DNA of 40,177 nucleotides from Gammaproteobacteria bacterium (GCA_030832825.1 JAURIJ010000026.1:1-40177), one strand, 5' to 3'; shown: positions 14,939-24,867, counted from the stretch's first letter. Notes: generated by a model not told the origin, from the sequence alone. Numbers and translations: made by a program.

Positions 14939-15649
14939 ATGAGCGATCCGACCATCCTGATAGTCGACGACGAACCCGCCATCCGCGACATGATCGGCAT
15001 CACCCTCGATCTTGCCGGGTTCAACAGTGTTTCCGCCGAATCCGCCCACGAGGCCCATGTGAGCATCGTGGACCGTCGCCCCGACCTGGTGCTGCTGGAC
15101 TGGATGCTGCCAGGCGGCAGCGGCATCGAGCTGGCACGACGCCTCAAGCGCGACGAGCTCACCGCCTCCCTGCCCATCATCATGCTGACGGCCAAGACCA
15201 GTGAGGACAACAAGGTGCAGGGGCTGGACGTAGGCGTGGATGACTACGTCACCAAGCCCTTCTCGCCGCGCGAGCTGGTGGCCCGCATCAAGGCCGTTCT
15301 GCGTCGCACCACCGGCGCACAGGTCGACAAGGCGATTCGCGTCTTCGATCTGCAGCTGGATCCGTCCAGTCACCGTGTCACCATTGAGGACCAGCCGGTG
15401 GACATCGGCCCGACCGAGTTCAAACTGCTGCGTTTCTTCATGTCGCACCAGGAGAAGGTCTTCACCCGCGATCACATCCAGGATCAAGTCTGGGGCGGCA
15501 ATGTGTATCTGGAAGAGCGCACCATCGACGTTCACATCCGCCGGCTGCGCAAGGCGCTCAGCTCCGTGCCTGGTACCAGTATCGACTACTCGCGCCTGGT
15601 GCAGACGGTGCGCGGTGCCGGTTATCGCTTCTCCGTGAAACCGGCCTGA
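14939..15649 (+). CDS. phoB: Phosphate regulon response regulator PhoB
   Basis: A 236-residue OmpR-family response regulator. The receiver domain (1-120) has the acidic pair D10/D11, phosphoacceptor D54 in LVLLDWMLPG, T84 and K106 in VTKPFSPRELVARI. The DNA-binding winged helix (about 130-233) includes GPTEFKLLRFFM and a recognition helix in VYLEERTIDVHIRRLRKAL, close to E. coli PhoB. Phosphorylated PhoB binds Pho boxes and activates the phosphate-starvation genes. Its own promoter region carries a Pho box. phoR follows 66 bp downstream. Confidence 0.96.
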   Translation: MSDPTILIVDDEPAIRDMIGITLDLAGFNSVSAESAHEAHVSIVDRRPDLVLLDWMLPGGSGIELARRLKRDELTASLPIIMLTAKTSEDNKVQGLDVGVDDYVTKPFSPRELVARIKAVLRRTTGAQVDKAIRVFDLQLDPSSHRVTIEDQPVDIGPTEFKLLRFFMSHQEKVFTRDHIQDQVWGGNVYLEERTIDVHIRRLRKALSSVPGTSIDYSRLVQTVRGAGYRFSVKPA

Positions 15650-15715
15650 CGTTCCCTTGGCGCGGCACATTCGCTATAGTGGGCCGCAGTTTCCAAGACC
15701 TCCGGGAAAACCGCC

Positions 15716-17053
15716 TTGCTCCGCGATTGGCAGAAAGAACTCAAACGGCTCCTGCTCGTCATGACGGGAGCCCTCCTCGTCGGAGCTCTCTTCGGCGTCA
15801 CCGCCGAGGCCCTCGCCCTTGCGCTTGTGGGCTACCTGGCACACTCCTTCCGTCAACTGTACATCTTTCAGCGCTGGCTGCGTGACATCGCCCATGACAG
15901 TCGTCTCGAACCGCCGGAGAGCTCCGGTGTCTGGGGAGAGATATTCGATGGTATCCACCGTTTGCAGCGGCGGGAACGCGAAGCGGCACTCTATCTGAAG
16001 GACATTCTGGACAAGGCCCAGGAGTCCTCGGCAGCCCTGGAGATGGCCGTGGTCATGATCAATGACAAGGGCGGACTGTCGTGGTGGAACAAGGCCGCGG
16101 AAGTGCTGTTGGGATTTCGTCAGCCGCAGGACCAGCAGCAAAGCGTGACGAATCTGCTGCGCGAACCGCGTTTCATCGACTACTTCGAGAAAAACAATTA
16201 CGCCGACCCACTGCGCATCCCATCACCCACCAACAAGAAGCAGATGCTGGAATTCCAGATCACCCTGTTTGGCGAAGGGGAGCGTCTGATGCTGGTGCGT
16301 GACGTGTCGCAGATGCACCGACTGGAGTCGATGCGTTCCGATTTCGTGGGCAATGTCTCCCACGAACTGCGCACACCCATCACGGTCATCAATGGCTACC
16401 TCGAGACGCTGCTGGATCACCGCGATGCGGTGGCTCCACGCTGGATCAAGCCTTTGGAGCAGATGCAACAGCAGGCGCAGCGCATGGAGAACATCGTGCG
16501 CGATCTGCTCACGCTGACCCGCCTCGAGACCAAGGCGCTGCCCCGCGTGCAGGACGAGATCCACCTTCCCTCATTGCTGCGCGAGGTCAAGAACGAGGCT
16601 GAACTGGCATTCGCTGCAAAGCACCACCACTTCGCGCTGACGTGCGAGGGGGAATATCGGGTGCGCGGCAGCATGAACGAGTTGTACAGCGCGGTCTCGA
16701 ATCTGGTGTTCAATGCGGCAAAGTACACGCAGGAAGGCGGGGAAATCCACATCCGGCTGGGCAAGTCGAGCACCGGACTGTCCATCGAGGTGAAGGACAA
16801 CGGCGCGGGGATCGAAGAGCATCATCTGCCGAGGCTCACCGAACGCTTCTATCGCGTGGATGAGAGCCGCTCCACGGACACCGGCGGCACGGGTCTTGGG
16901 CTGGCCATCGTCAAGCATGTGCTGGCGCGTCACGGGGCCAGCCTGCAGATTGCGAGCACTGTCGGAGTCGGCAGTCGCTTCACCTGTCACTTCCCGGCCG
17001 AGCGGGTGCTGGCCGATGCGGCCCCAGGCACCGCGCTTAGCGCGAGCGCCTGA
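15716..17053 (+). CDS. phoR: Phosphate regulon sensor histidine kinase PhoR
   Basis: A 445-residue membrane kinase and phosphatase acting on PhoB. Two hydrophobic segments at about 11-45 form a short membrane hairpin without a large periplasmic domain, as in E. coli PhoR. A charged linker and PAS domain (about 105-200) follow. The kinase core has H216 in NVSHELRTPITV, the N box NLVFNAAKYT (329-338), G1 DNGAGI (361-366), RLTERFYRVD and G2 GGTGLGLAIVKH (390-401). I use the TTG start at 15716 because the resulting MLRDWQKELK aligns with the E. coli N-terminus; the Shine-Dalgarno is weak. The gene converges on the porin gene 13 bp away. Confidence 0.94.
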   Translation: MLRDWQKELKRLLLVMTGALLVGALFGVTAEALALALVGYLAHSFRQLYIFQRWLRDIAHDSRLEPPESSGVWGEIFDGIHRLQRREREAALYLKDILDKAQESSAALEMAVVMINDKGGLSWWNKAAEVLLGFRQPQDQQQSVTNLLREPRFIDYFEKNNYADPLRIPSPTNKKQMLEFQITLFGEGERLMLVRDVSQMHRLESMRSDFVGNVSHELRTPITVINGYLETLLDHRDAVAPRWIKPLEQMQQQAQRMENIVRDLLTLTRLETKALPRVQDEIHLPSLLREVKNEAELAFAAKHHHFALTCEGEYRVRGSMNELYSAVSNLVFNAAKYTQEGGEIHIRLGKSSTGLSIEVKDNGAGIEEHHLPRLTERFYRVDESRSTDTGGTGLGLAIVKHVLARHGASLQIASTVGVGSRFTCHFPAERVLADAAPGTALSASA

Positions 17054-17066
17054 GCCCCGCGACATC

Positions 17067-18011
17067 TCAGAAACGCACTTCCAGCCCCACTCCAACCTGA
17101 TCGGAACGCTGAGCGCGATTGTCGGCCCGGGTGGCCGTCATGAAGGAGTACCACTTGAAGTCAGCATTGACCACGTAGTCGACGCCGAGCGAGGTCTGCC
17201 GATTGCCGTCGCGACGCTGCTCGGAGGCGCCGGTCTGCGCCTTGTAGACCAGCTTGCCGCGGGTCAGCGCCGCGCTGACGAACAAGCCGTCCTCCTTGCC
17301 TCGCGTGTTGGTGCCGTTCTCGGACAGCTCGTAGAGCAGGCCGAGTTGCAGATCGCCCTCCCGATACTGGGTGACGAACCGGAACACGTCATTGTTCAGC
17401 ACATCGTTGTCGATCGCGACACCGACGTAAACGCGATCCGTGTTGTAGGCCAGTGACGAGGACGTGCTCTTGGTGGCGCGATCACGCAGACTGTCCTGCC
17501 CATCGATGATGGCACTGTAACTGAACGTGAAGCCTGCGACGCTGGGGCTCACGTAATTGACGGTATCGTTCGGACGATTCTCACCCACGACCAGGGTGCG
17601 CACATCGCCCTGCATGTCATTGAACAGGTCGATGCGTTGCTGCAGCAGCTTCATGGGCGTGTCATTGCGCCCCGCAAAGAGCGTGCCCCAGGGGGTGCTC
17701 ACCCCTGCCCAGGAGTTGCGCTGGGTGAAGAAGCGGTCGTTGAAATCCTGCTTGTTCGGGTTGATCTGGTATTCCGCCTGATAGATGAGATCGATGCCGT
17801 CGGTGACAGGGATCTCACCCTCGAGCCCGATGCGCGACGCATGACTCACGACATCGGAATTCGAGCCACGGTTGTCCGGCATGTTCAGCACGGGGGCCAG
17901 GTTGATGCGGCCATAGAGCGCGGGCAGCAGCGAACTGTCCTGCGCCTGCACGCTGTGAGCTGGCAGCCAGATTGCTGCCAGAAGAAGTGGAATGCTGCGT
18001 TTGCTTGACAT
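17067..18011 (-). CDS. Pho-controlled outer-membrane porin (Gram-negative porin family)
   Basis: A 314-residue porin. The signal peptide covers about 1-23 (ending VQA). The mature protein opens LYGRINLAPVLNM and continues SRIGLEGEIPVTDGIDLIYQAEYQI, RNSWAGVSTPWGTLFAGRNDTP and VNYVSPSVAGFTFSYSAI, the pattern of 16-stranded trimeric porins. It ends GLEVRF with the terminal Phe recognised by the BAM machinery. GGAGAG lies 6 nt before the ATG. It is downstream of phoU but has its own array of PhoB half-sites and a TATAGT -10. By analogy with other Pho-regulated porins it probably admits phosphate or phosphorylated solutes; selectivity is not visible. Confidence 0.86.
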   Translation of the reverse strand: MSSKRSIPLLLAAIWLPAHSVQAQDSSLLPALYGRINLAPVLNMPDNRGSNSDVVSHASRIGLEGEIPVTDGIDLIYQAEYQINPNKQDFNDRFFTQRNSWAGVSTPWGTLFAGRNDTPMKLLQQRIDLFNDMQGDVRTLVVGENRPNDTVNYVSPSVAGFTFSYSAIIDGQDSLRDRATKSTSSSLAYNTDRVYVGVAIDNDVLNNDVFRFVTQYREGDLQLGLLYELSENGTNTRGKEDGLFVSAALTRGKLVYKAQTGASEQRRDGNRQTSLGVDYVVNADFKWYSFMTATRADNRAQRSDQVGVGLEVRF

Positions 18012-18061
18012 GAGTACTCTCCGGTACGAAACGGCCATTGGCCTTCATTCAGGTACTGGAG

Positions 18062-18125
18062 ACTATATTACCAATATGTGACATTTGCATGACATCATGA
18101 CAGTTGCGTGAAATATTCGTGACAA
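18062..18125 (-). promoter_or_regulatory. Five-half-site Pho array and -10 of the porin gene
   Basis: On the minus strand three heptamers TTGTCAC, ATTTCAC and CTGTCAT follow each other with an exact 11-bp period. A second pair, ATGTCAT and ATGTCAC, also 11 bp apart, follows out of phase with the first set. TATAGT (18067-18062) begins 10 nt after the last heptamer. This gives the porin an independent PhoB-dependent promoter in the gap after phoU. Confidence 0.82.
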
Positions 18126-18138
18126 ATCACCTATGGCC

Positions 18139-18861
18139 TCAGTCGAGGCGCACGGTTTTCTCGAGTCCGTCCAGCCCGAGATGGCGCACATCAGTGCCCT
18201 TCACGAGATAAATCACGTGCTCAGCGATGTTCTTCGCGTGATCGCCCACTCGCTCCAGTGCCCGCAGTGCCCATACCACATTGAGCACACGCGTGATGCT
18301 GCGCGGGTCCTCAATCATGTAGGTGATCATCTCGCGCATCGCGCTGCTGTATTCGACATCGACACTCGCATCCTCGCGTGCCACCGCCAGTGCCGCATCA
18401 ATGTCATAACGGGCAAAGGCGTCCAGCGCCATCGACACCATGCGACGCACATGCTCGCCGATGTGGCGGATCTCGACATAGCCCTTGGAAGACTCGCCCT
18501 GCTCTGTCAGTTCGATGGCCAGCCGCGCAATCTTGGCAGACTCGTCACCAATACGCTCAAGATCGTTCACTGCCTTGATGATGGAGAGCACCAGTCGCAG
18601 ATCGCTCGCCGCAGGCTGACGCCGGGCCAGAATGCGATTGCACTCTTCGTCAATCTGCATTTCCATCGCATTGATGGCCGCATCGTCCTCGCGCACCAGG
18701 GCCCCCAGGCCACTGTCGGCATTGATGATGGCATCAATGGCATCGCTGAGTTGCTTTTCCACCATACCGCCCATTTCGAGCAGATTGTTCTTGATCTCTT
18801 CGAGATCGGCATTGAACTGCTGAGAGATGTGATGACTGTGAATTTTGGCATCTTTGTTCAT
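18139..18861 (-). CDS. phoU: Phosphate signalling protein PhoU
   Basis: A 240-residue all-helical protein made of two related three-helix bundles. It has the PhoU metal-binding style motifs NDLERIGDESAKIA (about 114-127) and RALERVGDHAKNIAEHV near the C-terminus. PhoU links the Pst transporter to PhoR and keeps the regulon off when phosphate is plentiful. It starts 22 bp after pstB, so it is probably cotranscribed with pst. Length matches the family. Confidence 0.95.
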   Translation of the reverse strand: MNKDAKIHSHHISQQFNADLEEIKNNLLEMGGMVEKQLSDAIDAIINADSGLGALVREDDAAINAMEMQIDEECNRILARRQPAASDLRLVLSIIKAVNDLERIGDESAKIARLAIELTEQGESSKGYVEIRHIGEHVRRMVSMALDAFARYDIDAALAVAREDASVDVEYSSAMREMITYMIEDPRSITRVLNVVWALRALERVGDHAKNIAEHVIYLVKGTDVRHLGLDGLEKTVRLD

Positions 18862-18883
18862 GATTGACGTCCTTGCGCCTGCC

Positions 18884-19744
18884 TCAACCGTAGCGACCGG
18901 TGATGTAATCTTCCGTCTGCTTCTCGGCGGGGTTCGTGAAAATGGTGTCGGTGCGGTCGAACTCGATCAGCTTGCCCATGTACATGAAAGCGGTGAAATC
19001 GGACACGCGGGCCGCCTGCTGCATGTTGTGGGTCACGATGATGATCGTGTAGCGATCCTTCAGATCGTTGATCAGTTCCTCGATCTTCAGGGTGGAAATC
19101 GGGTCCAGCGCAGACGCCGGCTCGTCGAGCAGCAGCACTTCCGGCTCCACGGCGATGGTGCGCGCGATGACGAGTCGCTGTTGCTGACCACCGGAGAGAC
19201 CGAGTGCGCTTTCATGCAGACGATCCTTCACTTCTTCCCAGAGCGCAGATGCCTTCAGGGACTTCTCGACGCTTTCGTCGAGAATGCGCTTCTTGTTGAT
19301 GCCCTGGATACGCAGGCCATAGGCCACGTTCTCATATATGGACTTGGGAAAGGGGTTGGGCTTCTGGAACACCATGCCAACACGGCGGCGCAGATCAGCC
19401 ACATCGACGGAGCGATGGTAGATGTCCTCGCCGTCCAGCGCGATGCTGCCCTTGATCTGACAGCCGTCCACCAGATCGTTCATGCGATTGAAGCAGCGCA
19501 GCAGCGTGGACTTGCCACAGCCGGACGGGCCGATGAAGGCCGTGACCCGCTGGCTCGGAATGCTGAGATTGACCGAGCGCAGGGCCTGCGCCGGTCCGTA
19601 GAACAGATTCAGATCGGTGACGCGCAAGCAGCAGGGCAGCTCCTCTGCGCGCAGGCCGCCTTCGTGCCCGCCGATCTTGGACATGTCGATCTTCTTGAAC
19701 TTCGACCGGCTGGCCGTCGCGTATTCGGTATTCGACTCAGTCAT
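18884..19744 (-). CDS. pstB: Phosphate ABC transporter ATP-binding protein
   Basis: A 286-residue ABC ATPase of the phosphate importer. It shows Walker [21 protein letters not shown], the Q-loop [14 protein letters not shown], the signature [14 protein letters not shown], Walker [14 protein letters not shown] and the H-loop [16 protein letters not shown], all diagnostic of PstB. I use the ATG at 19744 (weak GGAAT upstream). A GTG at 19789 overlapping the pstA stop is also in frame and would add 15 residues by coupled translation. About 35 extra residues precede the usual PstB core. Confidence 0.95.
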   Translation of the reverse strand: MTESNTEYATASRSKFKKIDMSKIGGHEGGLRAEELPCCLRVTDLNLFYGPAQALRSVNLSIPSQRVTAFIGPSGCGKSTLLRCFNRMNDLVDGCQIKGSIALDGEDIYHRSVDVADLRRRVGMVFQKPNPFPKSIYENVAYGLRIQGINKKRILDESVEKSLKASALWEEVKDRLHESALGLSGGQQQRLVIARTIAVEPEVLLLDEPASALDPISTLKIEELINDLKDRYTIIIVTHNMQQAARVSDFTAFMYMGKLIEFDRTDTIFTNPAEKQTEDYITGRYG

Positions 19745-19785
19745 TGCGTCAATTCCATTGCAGTTGCAGTCAGTGTAACAGCGCT

Positions 19786-21483
19786 TCACATATCCAGGGC
19801 TTTGTATTTCTCACGCAGCCGATTGCGAATCGAGACAGCGAGCTGGTTCAGCACGGCGATCACCAGCACCAGCAGCAGCGCGGTGGCGAACACCAGTGGG
19901 CGTGCCGCCTCCACGTTCGGGCTCTGGAAGCCCACGTCGTAGATGTGAAAACCCAGATGCATGAACTTCTGGTCCAGATGAAAGTACGGATAGTTGCCAT
20001 CCACCGGCAGCGCCGGTGCCAGCTTCACCACACCCACCAGCATCAAAGGAGCCACTTCTCCCGCAGCGCGTGCCACGGCCAGGATCAAGCCAGTCATCAT
20101 TGCCGGACTCGCCATGGGCAGCACGACTCGCCACAGGGTCTCGAACTTGGTGGCGCCCAGGGCCAGGCTGCCTTCGCGCAGGCTGCGCGGAATGCGGGCC
20201 AGACCTTCCTCGGTCGACACAATGACCACGGGCACCGTCAGCAGGGCCAGAGTCAGCGAGGCCCACAGCAGCCCGGGGGTGCCGAAAGTGGGCGCCGGCA
20301 GGGCTTCGGGGTAGAACACCTGGTCGACTTCGGCACCCACGAAGTAGATGAAGAAGCCGAGGCCGAACACGCCGTAGACGATGGAGGGCACACCCGCCAG
20401 ATTGTTCACGGCGATACGGATGATGCGGGTGACCAGACCCTGCCGCGCGTACTCGCGCAGGTAGACGGCAGCGACCACGCCGAACGGCGTCACGAAAACG
20501 GACATCAGCAGCACCATGACCACGGTGCCGAAGATGGCAGGGAAAATGCCCCCTTCGGTGTTGGCCTCGCGCGGCTCGTCGGAGAGGAATTCCCACAGCT
20601 TGGAGCCGTAGGTGGCCAGCTTGCCGCCCAAGTGCATGGCATTGGGCTGATAGGCCCGCACGATCTCGGATACGGCGATCGCGGTCTCTTGATCGTTCAT
20701 GGCCAGCATCACCACTGTATCGCGTTCGCTTGCCTCATGAAGTGCATTGAGGCGCTCCTGCATCGCTTCGTACTGGGCGTCCCACTGGGCACGCTCCGCC
20801 GCGATCGCGGCGAGCGCCTCGGGCGTGGCTTCGCCACGCAGCTCCAGAGCACGTTCCTGCAGACGCAGACGCTCGATGGCGTAGTTGACCTCGCCGATCT
20901 CCTCCTTTTCCAGCGCGGCGATCTCGTCGTGCAGGGCGAGTGCACGCGCAATGCGCGGCTGCAGTGCCTGCCAGGCCGCCGTGTCCTGCTCGTTGGCAGG
21001 ATCGCTCACAGCCACCGTCGCACCTGCCTCGTGCACTTCCTTCACATAGCCGTAGAAGTGCCCCCACTCCCGCCGCTCGAAGGTGGTGAGGTGTCGGGGA
21101 TAACGAATGTCGCTCAGATAGTCGGACAGCAGCCAGGTGTAGTCGCTGTCGTTGAGATCGCGGTTGCCGATCTTGACCAGTTCACGCTCGTGATAGGGCT
21201 GGTCGGCGGACACGGGGATGCCCGAGGAAATGATGCGCTCGGCGCTCACCACTTCGCTGTTGACGCGCTCGCCGATGATCTCGCGCACGAGCGGCTCGCC
21301 CTCGCTCACAGGCTGGGAATACTGCGCCAGCATGATGTCCTTGGGCCAGAAGTGGCCCAGGCCGTTGTAGGCCAGCAACAGCAGCAGGCCCACCGTCATG
21401 ATGATGCTGATGGCCACTGCGCCGGCGTTGACCCAGATCCACGGCGTGCCGCTGGCAAAGAATTTCTGGAAACTGTTCTTCAT
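19786..21483 (-). CDS. pstA: Phosphate ABC transporter permease PstA, long form
   Basis: A 565-residue inner-membrane permease, about twice the length of E. coli PstA. Transmembrane helix 1 (about 18-40) is followed by an approximately 270-residue periplasmic insertion (41-310). That insertion includes a strongly charged coiled-coil-like stretch (about 176-255: [20 protein letters not shown] and similar). The normal permease core occupies 315-555, with cytoplasmic EAA loop [20 protein letters not shown] (437-456). Pseudomonas-type Pst systems also have long PstA, so the gene is orthodox for this lineage. ATGA overlap with pstC implies coupling. Confidence 0.93.
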   Translation of the reverse strand: MKNSFQKFFASGTPWIWVNAGAVAISIIMTVGLLLLLAYNGLGHFWPKDIMLAQYSQPVSEGEPLVREIIGERVNSEVVSAERIISSGIPVSADQPYHERELVKIGNRDLNDSDYTWLLSDYLSDIRYPRHLTTFERREWGHFYGYVKEVHEAGATVAVSDPANEQDTAAWQALQPRIARALALHDEIAALEKEEIGEVNYAIERLRLQERALELRGEATPEALAAIAAERAQWDAQYEAMQERLNALHEASERDTVVMLAMNDQETAIAVSEIVRAYQPNAMHLGGKLATYGSKLWEFLSDEPREANTEGGIFPAIFGTVVMVLLMSVFVTPFGVVAAVYLREYARQGLVTRIIRIAVNNLAGVPSIVYGVFGLGFFIYFVGAEVDQVFYPEALPAPTFGTPGLLWASLTLALLTVPVVIVSTEEGLARIPRSLREGSLALGATKFETLWRVVLPMASPAMMTGLILAVARAAGEVAPLMLVGVVKLAPALPVDGNYPYFHLDQKFMHLGFHIYDVGFQSPNVEAARPLVFATALLLVLVIAVLNQLAVSIRNRLREKYKALDM

Positions 21484-23798
21484 AGATTGCTGTACTTGCG
21501 TCGCAGACGCTGCCTCACGATTTCAGCCAGGGTGTTGACAACAAACGTGAACATGAACAGCACCAGCGCGGCCAGGAACAGAATGCGGTAATGCGTGCTG
21601 TCCACCTCAGACTCGGGCACCTCCACCGCGATGTTGGCCGCCAGCGTGCGCATGCCTTCGAAGATGTTGATGTCCATGATGGGCGTATTGCCCGTGGCCA
21701 TCAGCACGATCATGGTTTCGCCCACCGCACGACCCATGCCGATCATCAGGGCCGAGAAGATGCCGGGGCTGGCGGTGGCCAGAACGACGCGACTGAGAGT
21801 CTGCCAAGGCGTGGCACCCAAGGCGAGTGAGCCATAGGTCAACTGCTTGGGCACCGTGAAAATCGCATCTTCGGCGATGGAGAAAATGGTCGGGATCACG
21901 GCGAAGCCCATGGCCAGCCCGACGACCATGGCGTTGCGCTGATCATAGGGGATACCCAGGTCATTGGTGATCCAGACACGCATGTCGCCACCGAAGAACA
22001 TCTGCTCCATGGGAGTGGCCAGCAGGAAGGCCAGCAGCACACTGAGCAGGATCACGGGAATCAGGATGGCCGCTTCCCAGCCATCGGGCACGCGGAAGCG
22101 CACTTCTTCGGGCAGACGCGTCCAGACATAGGCCGCCAGAAGGGTTCCCGTGGGCACCAGCACCAGCATGCTGAATATCCCCAGCAGATTGTTCTCGAGG
22201 AACGGCGCCAGCCACAGACCGGCGAGAAAGCCCAGCACCACGGTGGGCAACGCCCCCATCAGCTCGATCAGCGGCTTGACGTTCTGACGCATGCGCGGCG
22301 CCATGAAGTAACCGGTGAAGATGGCACCGCACACCGCCAGCGGAGCAGCAAGGATCATGCCGTAGAACGCTGCCTTGAGGGTGCCGAAAGCCAACGGGGC
22401 CAGACTGTACTTGGGTTCGAAATCATTGTTGGCGGCAGAGGACTGCCAGATGTATTCCGGTTCCTGGTAGTTCTCGTACCACACCTCGGACCAGAACGCC
22501 TCCCAGGAGACTTCGGGGTGATGATTCAAGACGCTGTGCATCACATAGCTGCCATCGGCCTGTTCGATCAGCAGACCGTCACCCCGGGCTGCCACGGCGA
22601 TGGCACGGGGCGCGCCGCTGGCCAGTTGTTCATAGGCCACTTCGCGATGCGCGGTGGCGTTGTAGATGCCGACGTAGCCCTCGTCGTTCGCCATGACGAA
22701 GTTCTTGCGGCGTTGCTCGGAACTCAGGGCCACCACACGGCTGCGGGCATCGAAATCACGCACCTTTTCCAGCGCGAAGTCGCCGTCGCGGCGCACCAGG
22801 AACCACTGAGCAATGGTGCCCTCGGAATCCCCCACCAGCAGCGAGATGCCGCCGAGCAGGAAGGTCAATTCAGTCACCTGACCGGGCGCTTCCACCAGCA
22901 GCAGTTCCTGCGTCACCACGGGGGTGCCATTGCTGAAGGCCGGCTGGATGTCGACGATGCTCACGCGGCCAGACGCCCCGATGGCGAACAGCCAGCGGCG
23001 GTTCACGTCCAGGTGCAGTTGATCCACACTCGGCAACAGCCCGTTGAGGGTGGCGAGCTCGGTTTCCCACTGGGCACCACCGCCCCCGAAGGAGGAGAGC
23101 AGGCTGGTTTCGCGACGGGCACGCAACAGACTGACATCGCCGGCGGCGCTGCTGCCGGCCAGCATCAGCTCATTGCGGCTTGAACGCACACTGACTCGTG
23201 AGACGGCATCGCCACCGAACAGCTCGAAGGGTTCCTCTCCGAACGGATAGGAAATTGAGGGACTCACTACTCGGGTATTGTCCGGCCCGAAGCTTTCGTC
23301 ATAACCATACTGCGCCAGCAGCACCTGCCCGCCCGAAAGTCCGATGGCGAAGATGCCGCTGACATCTGTGTCCAGCGCGAAGCTGCTGATGCTCTGTCCC
23401 TGTGGCACCGACAGTGCAATGCGCCCGATCTCGGCGCCATCGTCCGTGCTGAAATAGACCATCTGCCCGTCACTGCCCAGGCGCATGCCCACTTCCAAGC
23501 GCTCTTCCAGCGCGAGATGCAGCACCTCGCTGGACTCTTGCGTCTGCAACTCGAAGCGACTTTGCTCGGTGATGTAGGCCCCGCGGAAAAGGGGCATCAC
23601 TTCATAGATCAAGTAAAGAAAGATCGTGAGGATGGCGGCAATGACCCCCAGACCGCCGATGGCGATCAGAACGGCGGCAAGCTTATCCTTGAAGTGCCGA
23701 AAACGACGGTGTGAAACGACCGCGGCAGAAGCTGCGAATGCAGCTCCTGCCGCGGTGGATGGGGTCTTTGCAGGCGTGACAATCGGCTCTTGATTCAT
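21480..23798 (-). CDS. pstC: Phosphate ABC transporter permease PstC with large periplasmic beta-rich domain
   Basis: A 772-residue permease. A cytoplasmic N-terminus leads to one membrane helix (about 38-65), then a periplasmic insertion of about 390 residues (72-465). The insertion is made of repeated short beta-strands with Gly/Asp turns (VSGIFAIGLSGGQVLLAQYG; RRWLFAIGASGRVSIVDIQP; KNFVMANDEGYVGIYNATA), resembling a WD40-like propeller. The transport core (466-772) has IELMGALPTVVLGFLAGLWLAPF and the EAA loop [18 protein letters not shown]. It has its own Pho box just upstream and overlaps pstA by 4 bp. Confidence 0.93.
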   Translation of the reverse strand: MNQEPIVTPAKTPSTAAGAAFAASAAVVSHRRFRHFKDKLAAVLIAIGGLGVIAAILTIFLYLIYEVMPLFRGAYITEQSRFELQTQESSEVLHLALEERLEVGMRLGSDGQMVYFSTDDGAEIGRIALSVPQGQSISSFALDTDVSGIFAIGLSGGQVLLAQYGYDESFGPDNTRVVSPSISYPFGEEPFELFGGDAVSRVSVRSSRNELMLAGSSAAGDVSLLRARRETSLLSSFGGGGAQWETELATLNGLLPSVDQLHLDVNRRWLFAIGASGRVSIVDIQPAFSNGTPVVTQELLLVEAPGQVTELTFLLGGISLLVGDSEGTIAQWFLVRRDGDFALEKVRDFDARSRVVALSSEQRRKNFVMANDEGYVGIYNATAHREVAYEQLASGAPRAIAVAARGDGLLIEQADGSYVMHSVLNHHPEVSWEAFWSEVWYENYQEPEYIWQSSAANNDFEPKYSLAPLAFGTLKAAFYGMILAAPLAVCGAIFTGYFMAPRMRQNVKPLIELMGALPTVVLGFLAGLWLAPFLENNLLGIFSMLVLVPTGTLLAAYVWTRLPEEVRFRVPDGWEAAILIPVILLSVLLAFLLATPMEQMFFGGDMRVWITNDLGIPYDQRNAMVVGLAMGFAVIPTIFSIAEDAIFTVPKQLTYGSLALGATPWQTLSRVVLATASPGIFSALMIGMGRAVGETMIVLMATGNTPIMDINIFEGMRTLAANIAVEVPESEVDSTHYRILFLAALVLFMFTFVVNTLAEIVRQRLRRKYSNL

Positions 23799-23806
23799 GG
23801 GGTGCG

Positions 23807-23840
23807 AGTCTATTGGGCAAATATGACATTTTGATGACAG
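23807..23840 (-). promoter_or_regulatory. Pho box and -10 of pstC
   Basis: On the minus strand CTGTCAT (23840-23834) and ATGTCAT (23829-23823) have an 11-bp period. TAGACT (23812-23807) begins 10 nt after the second heptamer. So pstCAB-phoU can be transcribed separately from pstS. Confidence 0.78.
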
Positions 23841-23856
23841 CGCTCGAACGCGCCGA

Positions 23857-23883
23857 AACGGCGCCGCGTGCAGCAGCGCCGTT
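23857..23883 (-). terminator. Hairpin between pstS and pstC
   Basis: AACGGCGC and GCGCCGTT form an 8-bp stem with an 11-nt loop starting 10 bp after the pstS stop codon. The minus strand continues TCGGCG with no real T-run. It could partially terminate transcription, or stabilise the pstS mRNA so that binding protein is made in excess. Confidence 0.5.
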
Positions 23884-23892
23884 CACCCGCAA

Positions 23893-24867
23893 TCAAAGTC
23901 CCAGCGCTTCGAACGTCGCCTTGACCACATTGACCGGCAGCGGGATGTAACCATCCTTGAGCACCACTTCCTGACCGGCCTTCGACAGCACCAGCTTGAT
24001 GAATTCCTGCTCCAGCGGCGCCAGCGGCTTGTTCGGTTCCTTGTTCACGTACACGAGCAGGAAGCGTGCAAGCGGGTAATCGCCGGCCAGGGCATTCTCG
24101 GGCGTGGCAGCGAAGAACTCGTTACCGGCCTCGCGTGCGAGCGGCAGCGACTTCACGCTCGACGTGGTGTAGCCCAGCCCGGAGTAGCCGATGCCGTTGA
24201 TGGAGGTGCTGACGGACTGCACCACGGACGCGGAGCCCGGCTGCTCGTTAACGGAATTCTTGAAGTCGCCGGTGCACAGTGCGGTCTCCTTGAAGTAACC
24301 GTAGGTGCCGGACACGGAATTGCGACCGAACAGTTGCAGGTCGCGACGCTCCCAGGCCCCGGTCAGGCCAAGCTGCCCCCAGTTCTCGATCAGCTGATCG
24401 TGACCACAACGCAGGGTCGACGAGAAGATCGCATCGACTTGCGCCATGGTGAGGCCTTCGATGGGATTGTCCTTGTGCACGAATACGGCCAGTGCGTCGA
24501 TGGCGACAGGGATGGCAGTGGGCTTGTAGCCGTACTTGTTCTCGAAGGCCTCGATCTCGTTGTCCTTCATCTCGCGACTCATCGGCCCCATGTTGGCAGT
24601 GCCTTCGGTGATCGCGGGCGGCGCAGTGGAGGAACCGGCGGCCTGGATCTGGATGTTCACGTTCGGGTAGAAGCGCTTGAATTCCTCGGCCCACAGGGTC
24701 ATCAGGTTGGCCAGAGTGTCGGAGCCCACGCTGGAGAAATTGCCAGAGACGCCGCTGGCGCTCTCGTAGTCGGGCAGGCCGGGGTCGACTTCGGCAGCGA
24801 ATGTCATGGCGCTGCACAGGGCACTGAACAGCAGGGCCAGGGGCTTCATCGTGTGTCTGAGGGTCAT
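23893..24867 (-). CDS. pstS: Periplasmic phosphate-binding protein
   Basis: A 324-residue periplasmic protein that binds inorganic phosphate for PstCAB. The signal peptide ends CSAMTFA (about residue 25). The mature protein carries [33 protein letters not shown] and GPMSREM, the phosphate-contacting loops, then [19 protein letters not shown] lies 8 nt before the ATG at 24867. A second in-frame ATG 6 codons later sits in a copy of the same AGACACACGATGA block. A strong Pho promoter precedes it. Confidence 0.95.
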   Translation of the reverse strand: MTLRHTMKPLALLFSALCSAMTFAAEVDPGLPDYESASGVSGNFSSVGSDTLANLMTLWAEEFKRFYPNVNIQIQAAGSSTAPPAITEGTANMGPMSREMKDNEIEAFENKYGYKPTAIPVAIDALAVFVHKDNPIEGLTMAQVDAIFSSTLRCGHDQLIENWGQLGLTGAWERRDLQLFGRNSVSGTYGYFKETALCTGDFKNSVNEQPGSASVVQSVSTSINGIGYSGLGYTTSSVKSLPLAREAGNEFFAATPENALAGDYPLARFLLVYVNKEPNKPLAPLEQEFIKLVLSKAGQEVVLKDGYIPLPVNVVKATFEALGL

